Source: Oscillospiraceae bacterium
Lineage (GTDB): Bacteria > Bacillota > Clostridia > Oscillospirales > Oscillospiraceae
NCBI GenBank assembly: GCA_017545165.1
Contig: JAFWQQ010000039.1
Coordinates: 1-64,000, forward strand
DNA length: 64,000 bases
Direction of reading: 5' to 3'
Shown here: positions 36,253 through 48,262 of the stretch, one piece after another
Layout: each line of letters opens with the position of its first letter
Numbering within the stretch: the stretch's first letter is position 1
Translations under genes and position numbers: made by a program
The notes under the pieces: generated by a model
Database searches by the model: none
Told to the model about the DNA's origin: nothing
What the model saw: the letters and a program-made list of their open reading frames with translations, nothing else

Positions 36253-36279
36253 ATCCACGTTTGCACGAATAAGGAACAA

Positions 36280-36301
36280 CCCGGGAGAACATTCTCCCGG
36301 G
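36280..36301. terminator. Hairpin between convergent genes
   Basis: CCCGGGAGA/TCTCCCGGG, 4-base loop, between the convergent genes ending at 36252 and 36318. Only weak T tracts flank it. Confidence 0.55.
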
Positions 36302-36317
36302 TCAAAGCTTTTCGGTA

Positions 36318-37337
36318 TCATTCCGCCGTCTCTAGATGTCGGTTCAACAGATAAATCTTGAAGTCTCCCTCATCAAAGACCCGCTGGGACGCCGGGTCTC
36401 CGTAGCGCCGCACCAGCTGGCCCAGCGTGATCTCCCGGGCTGCGCGGAGGGCCGGCGTGTCCCGCTCCTCGATCCGGCGCAGCAGTTCCTCCACAGGCTC
36501 GGTCTTCAGATTGCCGACAGCCCATTCGGGGCGCATGTGGGTGTAGTTGAAAAACAGCTCGTATTGATTGGACACGTAGAGCACCAGCTCCTCTTCTTGG
36601 GAAAAGTTTAGGTGAGAAGGCTCGTCCTTCCATTTTTCGCAGAGCTCCGCCTCGGTTTGGAGCAGATCCGCATCCAGGTAGAAGGGCAGCAGCTCCTCCG
36701 GAATGGAATCCCGGGTGATCCGGATGGGATAGAGCTTGCGGTTTTCCCCGTCGCAGCTGCCCTCGTGGACGAAGAAGCGGAAGGCCCCGCCGATCTCCGC
36801 GCAGCGGCGGGAGAGCTCCAGCTTCCGGCTCAAGGGCAGCAGCTCCACCAGCTCCAGCCGGTTCTCCTCGTTGAGAAAGCCCTGCCAGCGGGGGCAGATC
36901 CCATTTTCCAGCAAGATCTCCGTGGCCCGCAGCAGCTCCCGAAAGGCGCCCCTGCGGCCCACATAGCGGTCCGTGGTCTGCTCCAGGCCGAAGAAAGACA
37001 GCTGGACGCATTTCACGTTCAGTTCCTTCAAAAAGTGCACATAGTCCGGATCCCGCACCAGCCGCCAGAAGCTAGCCAGCTCAAAACGCTCCGGGACGGC
37101 GTTCACGGACAGGGCCTTGTCCCGCTCCCAGCGGGAGCGATAGTCCGGGCAGAAGTCCGGCTCCCGCAGCCAGCTGTAGAAGGCGATCCGGTCAAAGAAC
37201 GGCTTGAAGCGCTCCACGATCCACGCGTCAGCCTCCGGCTCCATGGGCAGGTTCGGCATATGGCCCAGCCAGCAGTGCAGGCAGCGGTTCGGGCAGCCGT
37301 ACAGATCCACCGCCAGGCTCAGGCTCCTGCTTCTCAT
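36318..37337 (-). CDS. Radical SAM protein of unknown substrate
   Basis: Protein of 339 residues with the radical-SAM cluster motif CPNRCLHC at 15-22 (CxxxCxxC), an AdoMet-binding barrel and few further Cys. Unlike SPASM or Twitch enzymes it has no Cys-rich C-terminus, so one 4Fe-4S cluster is likely. The region VKCVQLSFFGLEQTTDRYVGR is typical of the barrel. No peptide substrate gene is adjacent. Function unknown; its short upstream gap has no clear promoter. Confidence 0.75.
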   Translation of the reverse strand: MRSRSLSLAVDLYGCPNRCLHCWLGHMPNLPMEPEADAWIVERFKPFFDRIAFYSWLREPDFCPDYRSRWERDKALSVNAVPERFELASFWRLVRDPDYVHFLKELNVKCVQLSFFGLEQTTDRYVGRRGAFRELLRATEILLENGICPRWQGFLNEENRLELVELLPLSRKLELSRRCAEIGGAFRFFVHEGSCDGENRKLYPIRITRDSIPEELLPFYLDADLLQTEAELCEKWKDEPSHLNFSQEEELVLYVSNQYELFFNYTHMRPEWAVGNLKTEPVEELLRRIEERDTPALRAAREITLGQLVRRYGDPASQRVFDEGDFKIYLLNRHLETAE

Positions 37338-37432
37338 CTTTTCGCTTCCCTTCCCGGTTTCCCATTTTCAGCAACAGTCTCCAGCGAAGAACGGATGGCT
37401 GTTTTTCCTACTGACTTGAAAAAACGTTCGGC

Positions 37433-38815
37433 TTACTTGTCCGCGTAGGCGGCCAGGACGCCCTTGTAGGTCATGTAGCAGTCGAACTTGGCCACCACCT
37501 CGAATGGCGCGTGCATGCTCAGCACGGGCACGCCGGCGTCGATGGTGTCGATATTGCGGTTGGCCATGTACTTGGCAATGGTGCCGCCGCCGCCCTGGTC
37601 CACCTTGCCCAGCTCCGCCATCTGCCACACCACGCCCTCGCGCTCATAGAGGCGGCGCAGATAGGCCACAACCTCGGCGGAGGCGTCGCTGGTGCCGCCC
37701 TTGCCCCGGGCGCCGGTGAACTTGCAGATGGCCATGCCGTAGTTGATCTTGGAGTCGCTGCGCTTCTCGGAGACTTCGGGGTACAGGGGATCGAAGGCGT
37801 TGGACACGTCGGCGGAGAGGCAGAAGCTCTTTTCATAGCAGCGGCGCAGGGCCACGTCCTGGCTCTCGCACAGGTCCTTCATGAACACGTCGAAGCAGGC
37901 GGACTGCATACCGGTGACGCCGTCGGACCCGGTCTCCTCCTTATCGGCCAGGATGCACACGCAGGTGCGCTCCGGCTCCTCCACGTCGAACAGGGCCTTC
38001 AGCTCCGCATAGGCGCAGACCCGGTCGTCGTGGCCGTAGCCGCCGATGAGGGAGCGGTCCAGACCCACCTCGCACACGTCGAAGGCGGGGACCACGGCCA
38101 GCTCCGCGGAGAGGAAGTCCTCCTCGGTGATGCCGTACATGTCGTTCAGGATGCTCATGACCGCCAGCTTCACCCGGTCCTTACCCTCGTCGGCATAGGG
38201 GGTGGAGCCCAGCAGGATGTTGAGACCCTCGCCGGTGAAGCCCTCGGACAGGGTCTTCTGCATTTGATCCTTGGCCAGGTGGGGCAGCAGGTCGGTGATG
38301 ACAAACTTGGGCTCGTCCTTCTCCCGGCCGATGACCACGTTGACCACTTCCCCGCTCTTCAGGGCCACAGCGCCGTGGAGCTCCAGGGGGATGGTGACCC
38401 ACTGGTATTTCTTGATGCCGCCGTAGTAGTGGGTCTTGAAGTAGGCCAGCTCGTCCTGCTCATAGAGGGTGACCTGCTTCAGGTCGATCCGCGGGGCGTC
38501 CACATGGGCCCCGGCGATGACCGCGCCCTCGCTGAGGGGCTTCTTGCCGATGACAGCCAGGATCAAGGCCTTGCCCCGGTTGTTCTTGTAGATCTTGTCG
38601 CCGGGCTTCAGGGCCATGCCGGGCACGTACTCCACAAAGCCCCGCTCCTCGGCCAGGGCGATGGCGTTGGCCACAGCCTCCCGCTCCATGCGGGAGGAGT
38701 CCAGATACTCCATGTAACCCTTGCAGTAGTCCTCTACCTTCAGGCGCTCCTCGGTGTCGATCAGGTCATAGCCGTTCTTCTGCTCGTAGAAAAGCTTGCT
38801 TCTCAGTTCATCCAT
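37433..38815 (-). CDS. M18 family zinc aminopeptidase
   Basis: Cytosolic aminopeptidase of 460 residues, M18 family. Metal and catalytic motifs are GAHVDAPRIDLK (His/Asp), DKEETGSDGVTGMQS (Glu-Glu pair) and the C-terminal VLSMHAPFEV (His). M18 enzymes release N-terminal acidic or neutral residues as large tetrahedral dodecamers. Start ATG at 38815 overlaps the upstream gene by 8 bases and has GGAGAA nearby. Confidence 0.92.
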   Translation of the reverse strand: MDELRSKLFYEQKNGYDLIDTEERLKVEDYCKGYMEYLDSSRMEREAVANAIALAEERGFVEYVPGMALKPGDKIYKNNRGKALILAVIGKKPLSEGAVIAGAHVDAPRIDLKQVTLYEQDELAYFKTHYYGGIKKYQWVTIPLELHGAVALKSGEVVNVVIGREKDEPKFVITDLLPHLAKDQMQKTLSEGFTGEGLNILLGSTPYADEGKDRVKLAVMSILNDMYGITEEDFLSAELAVVPAFDVCEVGLDRSLIGGYGHDDRVCAYAELKALFDVEEPERTCVCILADKEETGSDGVTGMQSACFDVFMKDLCESQDVALRRCYEKSFCLSADVSNAFDPLYPEVSEKRSDSKINYGMAICKFTGARGKGGTSDASAEVVAYLRRLYEREGVVWQMAELGKVDQGGGGTIAKYMANRNIDTIDAGVPVLSMHAPFEVVAKFDCYMTYKGVLAAYADK

Positions 38816-40018
38816 GGTGCAGTTTCTCCTCCAGTATTGTGTTGATATTTGAAAGGAATGTTGCTTCGTCTTCATTGTTCTCCAGGACAAGGTCGCAGCG
38901 CTCCCGGAAATAGCTGTCCGGCCGCTGGGCCCGGATCCGCAGCAGCGCGTAATCCCGGCCGATGCCGTCCCGGGCCATGATGCGCGCCGCCCGGAGCTCC
39001 TCGTCGGCGACGACGCCCAGGATAAAGTCACAGCGGGGAGCCAGGGGGCTTTCCAGCAGTTCGCTGGCGTCCAGCGCGGCCAGAGTACCCCCGGCCATGG
39101 CGAAGGTCCGCAGACGCCGCTGCACCTCACGACTGATACAGGCGTGGGTGATAGCGTTGAGCGTTTTCAGAGCCGCCTCGTCCCGAAAGACGATCTCCCC
39201 CAGTTTTTTCCGCTGCAGGACGCCGTTTTCCACCGTGCCGGGGAAGGCCTCGCCCAGCTGCTCCAGCAGTTCCCGGTCCTCCTGCAGGAGCTCGTGATAG
39301 ATCCCGTCACAATCCAGCACCAGAGCGCCCCGGGCTTCCAGAGCCTTCAGCGCCGTGGTCTTGCCGCTGCCGCTGCCGCCTGTGACGCCCACGATCTCCA
39401 GGTCCTCCACCAGGGCGTCGGCGATCTCCTCCTCCGGGAGAGCGCCCTGCCGCAGGATGCGATAGGGCCTCCGGCTCATGTCCAGAATGGTGGATTCCCG
39501 GCCAAGGCCGCAGGGGCCCCCGTCCACCACGGCGGCGATCTTCCCGTCAAAGTAGTCCAGCACCTTCTCGGCCGTCTTTGGGCTCTCCCCACCGCTGGGA
39601 TTGGCGGAGGGCGCGGCAAAGGGGACGCCGGACAGCCGCAGCAACGCCAGAGTCAGGGGGTGGTCCGGGCAGCGCAGGCCCAGGGTCTCTCCCCCGGCAC
39701 GCACGATCTCCGGCACCAGGTCCCGGGATCGGAGCACGATGGTCAGCGGTCCGGGCCAGAAGCGACACGCCAGGGCCTTCGCCTGGGGCGGAACATCCGC
39801 GCAATAGCGCTCCATGGCCCCCGCATCCGGCACCATGAGGGACAGGGGCTTGACCGCAGGCCGCCCCTTGACCTCGTAGATAGCCTCCACCGCCGCTACG
39901 TCCAGCCCGTTGCCCGCGAGACCGTAGACCGTCTCTGTTGGCACGGCGGCCAGCTCCCCCGCCTGCAGCAGCGCGCCAGCCTCCGGGAGTTCTTCGACTT
40001 TTGTGATGATCTTCGTCT

Positions 40019-40022
<4 letters not shown>
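38808..40022 (-). CDS. Fusion: Sua5/YrdC threonylcarbamoyl-AMP synthase - dephospho-CoA kinase
   Basis: One open frame of 404 residues joins two normally separate enzymes. Residues 1-205 are Sua5/YrdC-like ([47 protein letters not shown]), which makes threonylcarbamoyl-AMP for tRNA t6A37. Residues 209-404 are CoaE-like, the last step of CoA synthesis, with P-loop [13 protein letters not shown] (211-223), [10 protein letters not shown] and [16 protein letters not shown]. The linker is only a few residues. Both sets of key residues look intact. It lies between prfA and the aminopeptidase with overlaps of 4 and 8 bases, so a strict operon. Confidence 0.9.
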
Positions 40023-41110
<1,088 letters not shown>

Positions 41111-41237
41111 GGCAGACTCCCGGAATTTGTTTGTTTTATCATACCACACCGTGCAGAAAAAGAAAAGAGCGAATCCATGCCCCGACCACAGCATACGCGG
41201 GAAGCAAGATGGCGGAAACAAGCTACTTCCAATCAGG

Positions 41238-41335
41238 CTCTTGCCTCTCCCCGCGTCGGGGTGAGGTGTCGCGAAGCGACGGAGAGGGGCCGCGGACCAT
41301 GGGATTTTGCGCTAAGGCTTCCGCTCTCCCCTGAT
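41238..41335. repeat. Dispersed CTCTCCCC/GAGAGGGG repeat element
   Basis: Between prfA and the next gene the sequence CTCTCCCCGCGTCGGGGTGA then GCGAAGCGACGGAGAGGGGC repeats the unit seen near 24738-24835. The rest of 41111-41423 shows no gene. Confidence 0.55.
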
Positions 41336-41423
41336 TGATGCCCGGACGAGCCCAGTGGCAGGCTTCATGCCTAAGCCATGCACGCGCCCGCCCCTCCCGC
41401 TTCGGAATCCGACCGACCGGCTC

Positions 41424-41452
41424 TTGCAAGTTTCCGGAGACTGTGATATGCT
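41424..41452 (+). promoter_or_regulatory. Promoter of the 41483 gene
   Basis: TTGCAA (41424-41429), 17-base spacer, TATGCT (41447-41452), 30 bases before the start codon. Confidence 0.7.
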
Positions 41453-41482
41453 TTTTTCATCTGAACACAAGGAGGCTTCGCC

Positions 41483-41809
41483 ATGATCGATCCCCGGGAA
41501 GTGGATAAGGTCCCCGATGAGGAATGGGAAGAATTCAAGCAGCGCGCGCTGAAGGACGAGTTGTTTTACAACGGCCCCGGCGACCTGCTGGATACGCCTG
41601 AAGGACGGGCCAAGTTCTGCCGTCTCAACGTCAGCGGCGCTTTCAACAAGGAGGATCCGGTTTATCGGGGTTATAAGATCTGGGTCTTCAACAACCAGGG
41701 CCAGGGTATGGTCGTCAAACGGCGCAGCCGGGTAGATCCGACTCTGATGGAAGACGTGGAGTTCGACGCGGAGGGAAAAGAAGTCAGCCGCAGCTATGAA
41801 CCAGCCTGA
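41483..41809 (+). CDS. Small conserved-looking cytosolic protein, unknown
   Basis: Protein of 108 residues (MIDPREVDKVPDEEWEEFKQ and on), acidic, without membrane segment or recognised motif. AAGGAGG lies nine bases before the ATG and a good promoter precedes it, so expression is likely. A mixed beta pattern is suggested by GYKIWVFNNQGQGMVVKRRS. Confidence 0.65.
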   Translation: MIDPREVDKVPDEEWEEFKQRALKDELFYNGPGDLLDTPEGRAKFCRLNVSGAFNKEDPVYRGYKIWVFNNQGQGMVVKRRSRVDPTLMEDVEFDAEGKEVSRSYEPA

Positions 41810-41908
41810 AATCGGAAAAGCAAGGCTTTTCCGCAGCTTCAGAGCAACTTACTGTTTTCCGGTCTGCTGTCCTTTCCGCATTCTCATCCGGGAAATCTGA
41901 CATAACTT

Positions 41909-41949
41909 GAACATACGCCCCCGCGACGGAGTCGCGGGGGCGTATGTTC
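41909..41949. terminator. Perfect 19-bp palindrome between convergent genes
   Basis: GAACATACGCCCCCGCGAC and its exact complement around a 3-base loop (GGA). It lies between convergent genes ending at 41809 and 41993 but lacks a T run, so its terminator role is by position only. Confidence 0.5.
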
Positions 41950-41992
41950 AGATGATTCTGTTTATGAATGCAGAAGATCGACCTTACTGGAT

Positions 41993-43723
<1,731 letters not shown>

Positions 43724-43775
43724 ACGGTTACCCCCTATTTATCATTTTTCAATGTATCCGAGTTCCGCTCACTTC

Positions 43776-43804
43776 ATCATAGCACAGTTTTTCCCCATAC
43801 ACAA
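43776..43804 (-). promoter_or_regulatory. Promoter of HerA-like gene
   Basis: Minus-strand TTGTGT (43804-43799), 17-base spacer, TATGAT (43781-43776). Confidence 0.75.
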
Positions 43805-43879
43805 CAAAAATTTGTGTTTCTTTTCGTGCTAAACCCCAATTTGTTGTACAGCGCCGTCCCGCACACGGCAGAAAGGGTC

Positions 43880-43908
43880 TTGTTCAATCTGGAACTTTGT
43901 GTTATTCT
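43880..43908 (+). promoter_or_regulatory. Promoter of cdsA
   Basis: TTGTTC (43880-43885), 17-base spacer, TATTCT (43903-43908), about 50 bases before the cdsA start and divergent from the HerA-like promoter. Confidence 0.7.
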
Positions 43909-43957
43909 GGTTTTCGACAAGTCCGAAGGCTACGGATGAAGGAAGCGAGGGATCCAC

Positions 43958-44755
43958 TTGAAACAGCGCGTTACGTCCGCAATCATACTTCTGACCATCA
44001 CACTGAGCTGCGTGCTGGCCCATGAGATCAGCCGGGTGCTTTTCTTTGCCATTGCCGGCATTCTCTGCTGCTATGAGTATAGCCGAGCTGTGGAAAAGCT
44101 GGAAGTCTACTGCGCCGCCTGGGTCATGTACACCTATATCGCCGCCCAGGCGCTGCTGACGCTATTTCATCAGGGGCCGATCCTTTATATCGGCTTTATG
44201 ATGCTGGGTATCTATCTGGCCATGTTCTCTGGCATCCTCCACAAGAAAGTCACCGGGAAAGGCGCCATTTTCACCTTGGCTGGCCTTGCCTATCCGGGCT
44301 TTCTCTTCGGCATCCTGATGATGATCTCCGTTGGGGAGATCTGGCAGCAGGCCCTGTTTCTTGCCACTGCGGCCACCATGGTGTGTGACAGCTTTGCGCT
44401 CTTCGGCGGCATGGCCTTCGGCAAACATAAGCTTGCCCCCCTGGTCAGCCCGAAAAAAACCTGGGAAGGCGCGATCTGCGGTGCACTCTCCTCGCTGGCA
44501 GTCGGTCTGATCATCTATCTTCTTCCCATTTTCCCGGAGCTGAACCTGTCGCTCTGTCTCATCACCTGCTTCCTGGCCTCCTCTATGGGCCAGATCGGCG
44601 ACCTGGCGGAAAGCCTGGTGAAGCGTATGATCAACATCAAGGATTTCTCCAACCTGATCCCCGGCCACGGCGGCATGTTCGACCGGGCGGACAGTCTGCT
44701 CTTCTCCATCCCCACGGCCTACATCGTTCTCCACATCGCCGGCATCGGCGTGTGA
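43958..44755 (+). CDS. cdsA: Phosphatidate cytidylyltransferase
   Basis: Makes CDP-diacylglycerol for phospholipid synthesis. 265 residues with about seven membrane helices and the C-terminal family signature SMGQIGDLAESLVKRMINIK followed by DFSNLIPGHGGMFDRADSLL. The start is TTG, preceded by GCGAGGGAT; no in-frame ATG gives a full protein. Unlike most Firmicutes it is not next to uppS, dxr and rseP. The mixed-length leader of about 45 bases is unremarkable. Confidence 0.92.
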   Translation: MKQRVTSAIILLTITLSCVLAHEISRVLFFAIAGILCCYEYSRAVEKLEVYCAAWVMYTYIAAQALLTLFHQGPILYIGFMMLGIYLAMFSGILHKKVTGKGAIFTLAGLAYPGFLFGILMMISVGEIWQQALFLATAATMVCDSFALFGGMAFGKHKLAPLVSPKKTWEGAICGALSSLAVGLIIYLLPIFPELNLSLCLITCFLASSMGQIGDLAESLVKRMINIKDFSNLIPGHGGMFDRADSLLFSIPTAYIVLHIAGIGV

Positions 44756-44761
44756 TCTTCC

Positions 44762-45050
44762 TTGACGAATCAGAACCACCACTGAAGTGGTGGTTTGCAT
44801 GAGCCCTAGAAGGGCATAATACAGGCTTGACCCCTCAAGGGGCATCGAATTACTGCTATAGCATTACATGCCCCGCCGCCCGTGAACGGGCGAGTTGATT
44901 CCTCTATCCTACATTTTCATTTATCTGTTTGCCATAACCCTCTTTGTTCATGCAGTAATATGGTCGCCAAACCTTTGCCGCATCTATCATCGAGGGTTAT
45001 GCTTTTGCTAAAGCTATTTAATTCCCCCGGTAGAACCGGGGGTTGTTTGT
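44762..45050 (+). ncRNA. Structured intergenic element, HEARO/IS605-type candidate
   Basis: No gene fits this stretch, but it holds ordered hairpins: AACCACCACT/AGTGGTGGTT (44774-44795), GCCCT/AGGGC (44803-44815), CCCCT/AGGGG (44831-44842), CGCCCG/CGGGCG (44877-44892) and CCCCCGGT/ACCGGGGG (45024-45042). Single-stranded segments such as GGCATCGAATTACTG lie between. Loops of GA, AGA and TGAA recur. This resembles my memory of HEARO-type RNAs, the guide RNAs of IS200/IS605-derived IsrB elements, which often occur without their protein gene. It starts seven bases after the cdsA stop. The family match is from memory and not verified. Confidence 0.45.
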
Positions 45051-45070
45051 CGCTAAAGCACCAACCCATC

Positions 45071-45102
45071 AAAAAACGCGGCCACCCGGCCGCGTTTTTT
45101 TT
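45071..45102. terminator. Bidirectional terminator before rmlB
   Basis: CGCGGCC/GGCCGCG stem with A6 on the left and T8 on the right. It ends the minus-strand sugar-nucleotide operon, whose last gene stops at 45121. Confidence 0.9.
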
Positions 45103-45120
45103 CATCTCAAAACTCAACAC

Positions 45121-46143
45121 TTATGCCCGATTCCCGTACATGCGCTCGTAATAGCTTTGATATTCGCCGGAGACGATCTCCCCCCACCAGGGCTTGTTGT
45201 CCAGATACCAGCGGATCGTCTGTACGATGCCGTCGGAGAACTTCGTCTCCGGCAGCCAGTCCAGATCCCGGTGGATCTTCGTGGGGTCGATGGCGTAGCG
45301 CATGTCGTGGCCCTTGCGGTCCTTCACGTAGGTGATCAGGCTCTCGGGCTTGTGGAGCTCGTGGCAGATGAGGCGCACAATGTCGATGTTGCGCATCTCG
45401 TTGTGGCCGCCGATGTTGTAAACCTGGCCCACGCTGCCCCTGCGCATCACCAGGTCCACCGCCTTGCAGTGGTCCTCTACATAGAGCCAATCCCGCACGT
45501 TCAGGCCCTGACCATAGACCGGCAGGGGCTTGTCCGCCAGGCAGTTGGCGATCATGAGGGGGATCAGCTTTTCCGGAAACTGATAGGGACCGTAGTTGTT
45601 CGAGCAGCGGCTGATGCTCACCGGCAGCCCGTAGGTCCGGAAATAGGCCATGGCCAGCAGGTCCGCCGCAGCCTTGGAGGAGGAATAGGGACTGGAGGTG
45701 CGGATGGGCGTCTCCTCGGTGAAAAACAGATCCGGCCGGTCCAGGGGCAGGTCCCCGTAGACCTCGTCGGTGCTGACCTGGTGGAAGCGCTCCACGCCGA
45801 AGGTCCGGCAGGCGTCCATCAGCACGGAGGTGCCGATGATGTTGGTCTGCAGGAAGATCTCCGGTCCCTCGATGCTGCGGTCCACATGGGACTCGGCGGC
45901 AAAGTTCACCACGATCTCCGGCTTCTCCTGCTCGAAGATCTCATAGATCCCCTTCCGGTCGCAGATGTCGGTCCTGTAGAAACGGAAACGGGGATCCTCC
46001 AGAACCGGGGCCAGGGTAGAGAGGTTGCCGGCGTAGGTCAGCTTGTCCACGCAGACGATCCGGTCCTCGGGGTGCCTCTGCAGCTCATAGAAGATAAAGT
46101 TTGAGCCGATGAATCCGGCGCCGCCGGTAACGAGTATGGTCAT
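45121..46143 (-). CDS. rmlB: dTDP-glucose 4,6-dehydratase
   Basis: Second enzyme of dTDP-deoxysugar synthesis; makes dTDP-4-keto-6-deoxyglucose. 340 residues, extended SDR with NAD motif VTGGAGFIGSNF, catalytic YSSSKAAAD (Tyr/Lys) and the RmlB-type DEVYGDL motif with the Asp-Glu pair. Its ATG lies one base after the rmlA stop. rmlC and rmlD are not in the window, so the final sugar is unknown. Confidence 0.95.
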   Translation of the reverse strand: MTILVTGGAGFIGSNFIFYELQRHPEDRIVCVDKLTYAGNLSTLAPVLEDPRFRFYRTDICDRKGIYEIFEQEKPEIVVNFAAESHVDRSIEGPEIFLQTNIIGTSVLMDACRTFGVERFHQVSTDEVYGDLPLDRPDLFFTEETPIRTSSPYSSSKAAADLLAMAYFRTYGLPVSISRCSNNYGPYQFPEKLIPLMIANCLADKPLPVYGQGLNVRDWLYVEDHCKAVDLVMRRGSVGQVYNIGGHNEMRNIDIVRLICHELHKPESLITYVKDRKGHDMRYAIDPTKIHRDLDWLPETKFSDGIVQTIRWYLDNKPWWGEIVSGEYQSYYERMYGNRA

Positions 46144-46144
46144 T

Positions 46145-47017
46145 TCATATTCCTCCTTCGGCCAGAGAAAGAAGGTACTGGCCGTATTCTGTCATTTTCA
46201 ATTCCTCGCCCAGGTCTCGCAGCTTCTCGCGGGTGATGAAGCCCCGGCGCCAGGCGATCTCCTCGATGCAGGAGACGTAGAAGCCCTGCCGGTCCTGCAC
46301 CGCCTCCACAAATTCCGCCGCCTTCAGCATCCCCTCGGGCGTTCCGGTGTCCAGCCAGGCCATGCCCCGGCCCAGCAGGCACACCCGCAGCTCGCCCAGC
46401 TCCAGGTAGGCATGGTTCACCGCGGTGATCTCGATCTCTCCCCGGGCGGAGGGCTGCACTTTTTTTGCGATCTCCGCCACCCGGCTGTCGTAGAAGTAAA
46501 GGCCGGGCACCGCGTAGTTGGACTTGGGCTTCTCCGGCTTTTCCTCGATGGAAAGGACCTTCCCTTCCTTGTCGAACTCCACCACGCCAAAGCAGCGTGG
46601 GTCCTTCACGGGATAGCCGAAGATGGTCGCGCCCCGGTTTTGGGCCATGGCCTCCCGGAGGGTACTGGTCATATCCAGCCCGTAGAACACATTATCGCCA
46701 AGGATGAGGCAGACACTGTCCCCGCCGATGAAGTCCTCGCCCAGGATGAAGGCGTCCGCCAGCCCACGGGGCGTCTTCTGCACCTTGTAGCTCAAACGGA
46801 GCCCGATCCGCCCGCCGTCCCCCAGGAGCTTTTCGTAGACCGGCGTGTCCTCCGGGGAGGAGATGACCAGGATCTCCCGGATCCCCGCCAGCATCAGGAT
46901 GGACAGGGGGTAGTAGATCATGGGCTTGTCGTAGATGGGCAGCAGCTGCTTGGACACAGCCTTGGTCATAGGGTAGAGGCGGGTACCTCTGCCGCCGGCC
47001 AGGATGATCCCTTTCAA
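46145..47017 (-). CDS. rmlA: Glucose-1-phosphate thymidylyltransferase
   Basis: First step to dTDP-sugars, 290 residues. Starts [20 protein letters not shown] with the nucleotide-binding GGxGTRL motif, then [16 protein letters not shown]. Start codon is TTG with GAGGAGG seven bases upstream; the next in-frame ATG would delete the nucleotide loop. Catalytic acid in LGDNVFYG. Same transcript as rmlB. Confidence 0.95.
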   Translation of the reverse strand: MKGIILAGGRGTRLYPMTKAVSKQLLPIYDKPMIYYPLSILMLAGIREILVISSPEDTPVYEKLLGDGGRIGLRLSYKVQKTPRGLADAFILGEDFIGGDSVCLILGDNVFYGLDMTSTLREAMAQNRGATIFGYPVKDPRCFGVVEFDKEGKVLSIEEKPEKPKSNYAVPGLYFYDSRVAEIAKKVQPSARGEIEITAVNHAYLELGELRVCLLGRGMAWLDTGTPEGMLKAAEFVEAVQDRQGFYVSCIEEIAWRRGFITREKLRDLGEELKMTEYGQYLLSLAEGGI

Positions 47018-47029
47018 ACTCCGTCCTCC

Positions 47030-48262
47030 TCAGTCCCTCCGGAACAGGTCCCGGGTATAGACCTTCTCCGCTGCGTCGTCCAGGCAGGGGTCGTAGCGGT
47101 TGGCGATGATGGCGTCGGACAGACGCTTGAACTCCGCTAAATCGTTCACGATCCGGCTGCCGAAGAAGGTCTCCCCGTCCGGCAGGGTGGGCTCGTAGAC
47201 GATCACGGCGGCGCCCTTGGCCTTGATGCGCTTCATCACGCCCTGGATGCTGCTCTGACGGAAATTGTCGCTGTTGGACTTCATGGTGAGCCGGTAAACG
47301 CCCACGGTCACCGGCTTCTCCCGCTCCGCGTTCCAACTGGCGTTGGCGGAGTAGTAGCCCGCCTTCTCCAGTACCCGGTCGGCGATGAAGTCCTTCCGGG
47401 TCCGGTTGGACTCCACGATGGCCTGGATCAGGTTTTCCGGCACGTCCGCGTAGTTCGCAAGCAGCTGCTTGGTGTCCTTGGGCAGGCAGTAGCCGCCGTA
47501 GCCGAAGCTGGGATTGTTGTAATGACTGCCGATGCGGGGATCCAGGCACACGCCCTCGATGATCTCCCGGGAGTTCAGGCCCTTGAGCTCGGCATAGGTG
47601 TCCAGCTCGTTGAAATAGCTGACCCGGAGTGCCAGGTAGGTGTTGGCAAAGAGCTTGACCGCCTCCGCTTCCGTGAAGCCCATCAGCAGCGTGGGGATGT
47701 CCGTTTCCAGCGCGCCCTCCCGCAGCAGCGCCGCGAAGCGCCGGGCGGTCTCCGTCAGCTCCGGATCCGCCGGATCCGTGCCAACAATGATGCGGCTGGG
47801 ATGCAGGTTGTCATACAGAGCCCGGCTCTCCCGGAGGAATTCCGGGCTGAAGAGGATCCGCCTGCAGGCGTATCTCTCCCGGACAGCGACGGTATAGCCC
47901 ACGGGGATGGTGCTCTTGATCACCATCGTCGCCTCCGGGTTTACCGCCAGCACCCGCTCGATCACGTCCTCCACGGCGCTTGTGTCAAAGTAGCCCCGCT
48001 TGGGATCGTAGTTGGTGGGGGTGGCGATGACCACCAGCTCCGCGCCTCGATAGGCGCTCTCCCGATCACAGGTGGCGCTGAGCCACAGAGACTTTTGGCT
48101 CAGGTATTCCTCCAGCTCCTTGTCCTGGATGGGGCTGCGCCGGCTGTTGATCAGGTCGGCCTTTGCAGGGGTTGTGGTCACGGCGACGACCTCGTTGTGC
48201 TGCGCCAGCAGCACGGCCAGGCTCAGGCCCACATAGCCCACGCCCGCGACAGTGATTCTCAC
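47030..48262 (-). CDS. UDP-glucose 6-dehydrogenase-type nucleotide sugar dehydrogenase
   Basis: Oxidises a UDP-sugar, probably UDP-glucose, to the uronic acid in two NAD-dependent steps. 410 residues; Rossmann motif [33 protein letters not shown] and the active-site Cys in [16 protein letters not shown] start overlaps the epimerase stop (GTGA). Combined with the upstream epimerase it gives UDP-GlcA then UDP-GalA. Confidence 0.9.
   Translation of the reverse strand: MRITVAGVGYVGLSLAVLLAQHNEVVAVTTTPAKADLINSRRSPIQDKELEEYLSQKSLWLSATCDRESAYRGAELVVIATPTNYDPKRGYFDTSAVEDVIERVLAVNPEATMVIKSTIPVGYTVAVRERYACRRILFSPEFLRESRALYDNLHPSRIIVGTDPADPELTETARRFAALLREGALETDIPTLLMGFTEAEAVKLFANTYLALRVSYFNELDTYAELKGLNSREIIEGVCLDPRIGSHYNNPSFGYGGYCLPKDTKQLLANYADVPENLIQAIVESNRTRKDFIADRVLEKAGYYSANASWNAEREKPVTVGVYRLTMKSNSDNFRQSSIQGVMKRIKAKGAAVIVYEPTLPDGETFFGSRIVNDLAEFKRLSDAIIANRYDPCLDDAAEKVYTRDLFRRD

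Noticed and set aside
38816..39130. N-terminal extension of the M18 aminopeptidase
   Set aside because: It overlaps the CoaE part of the upstream fusion in another frame and shows no family similarity.
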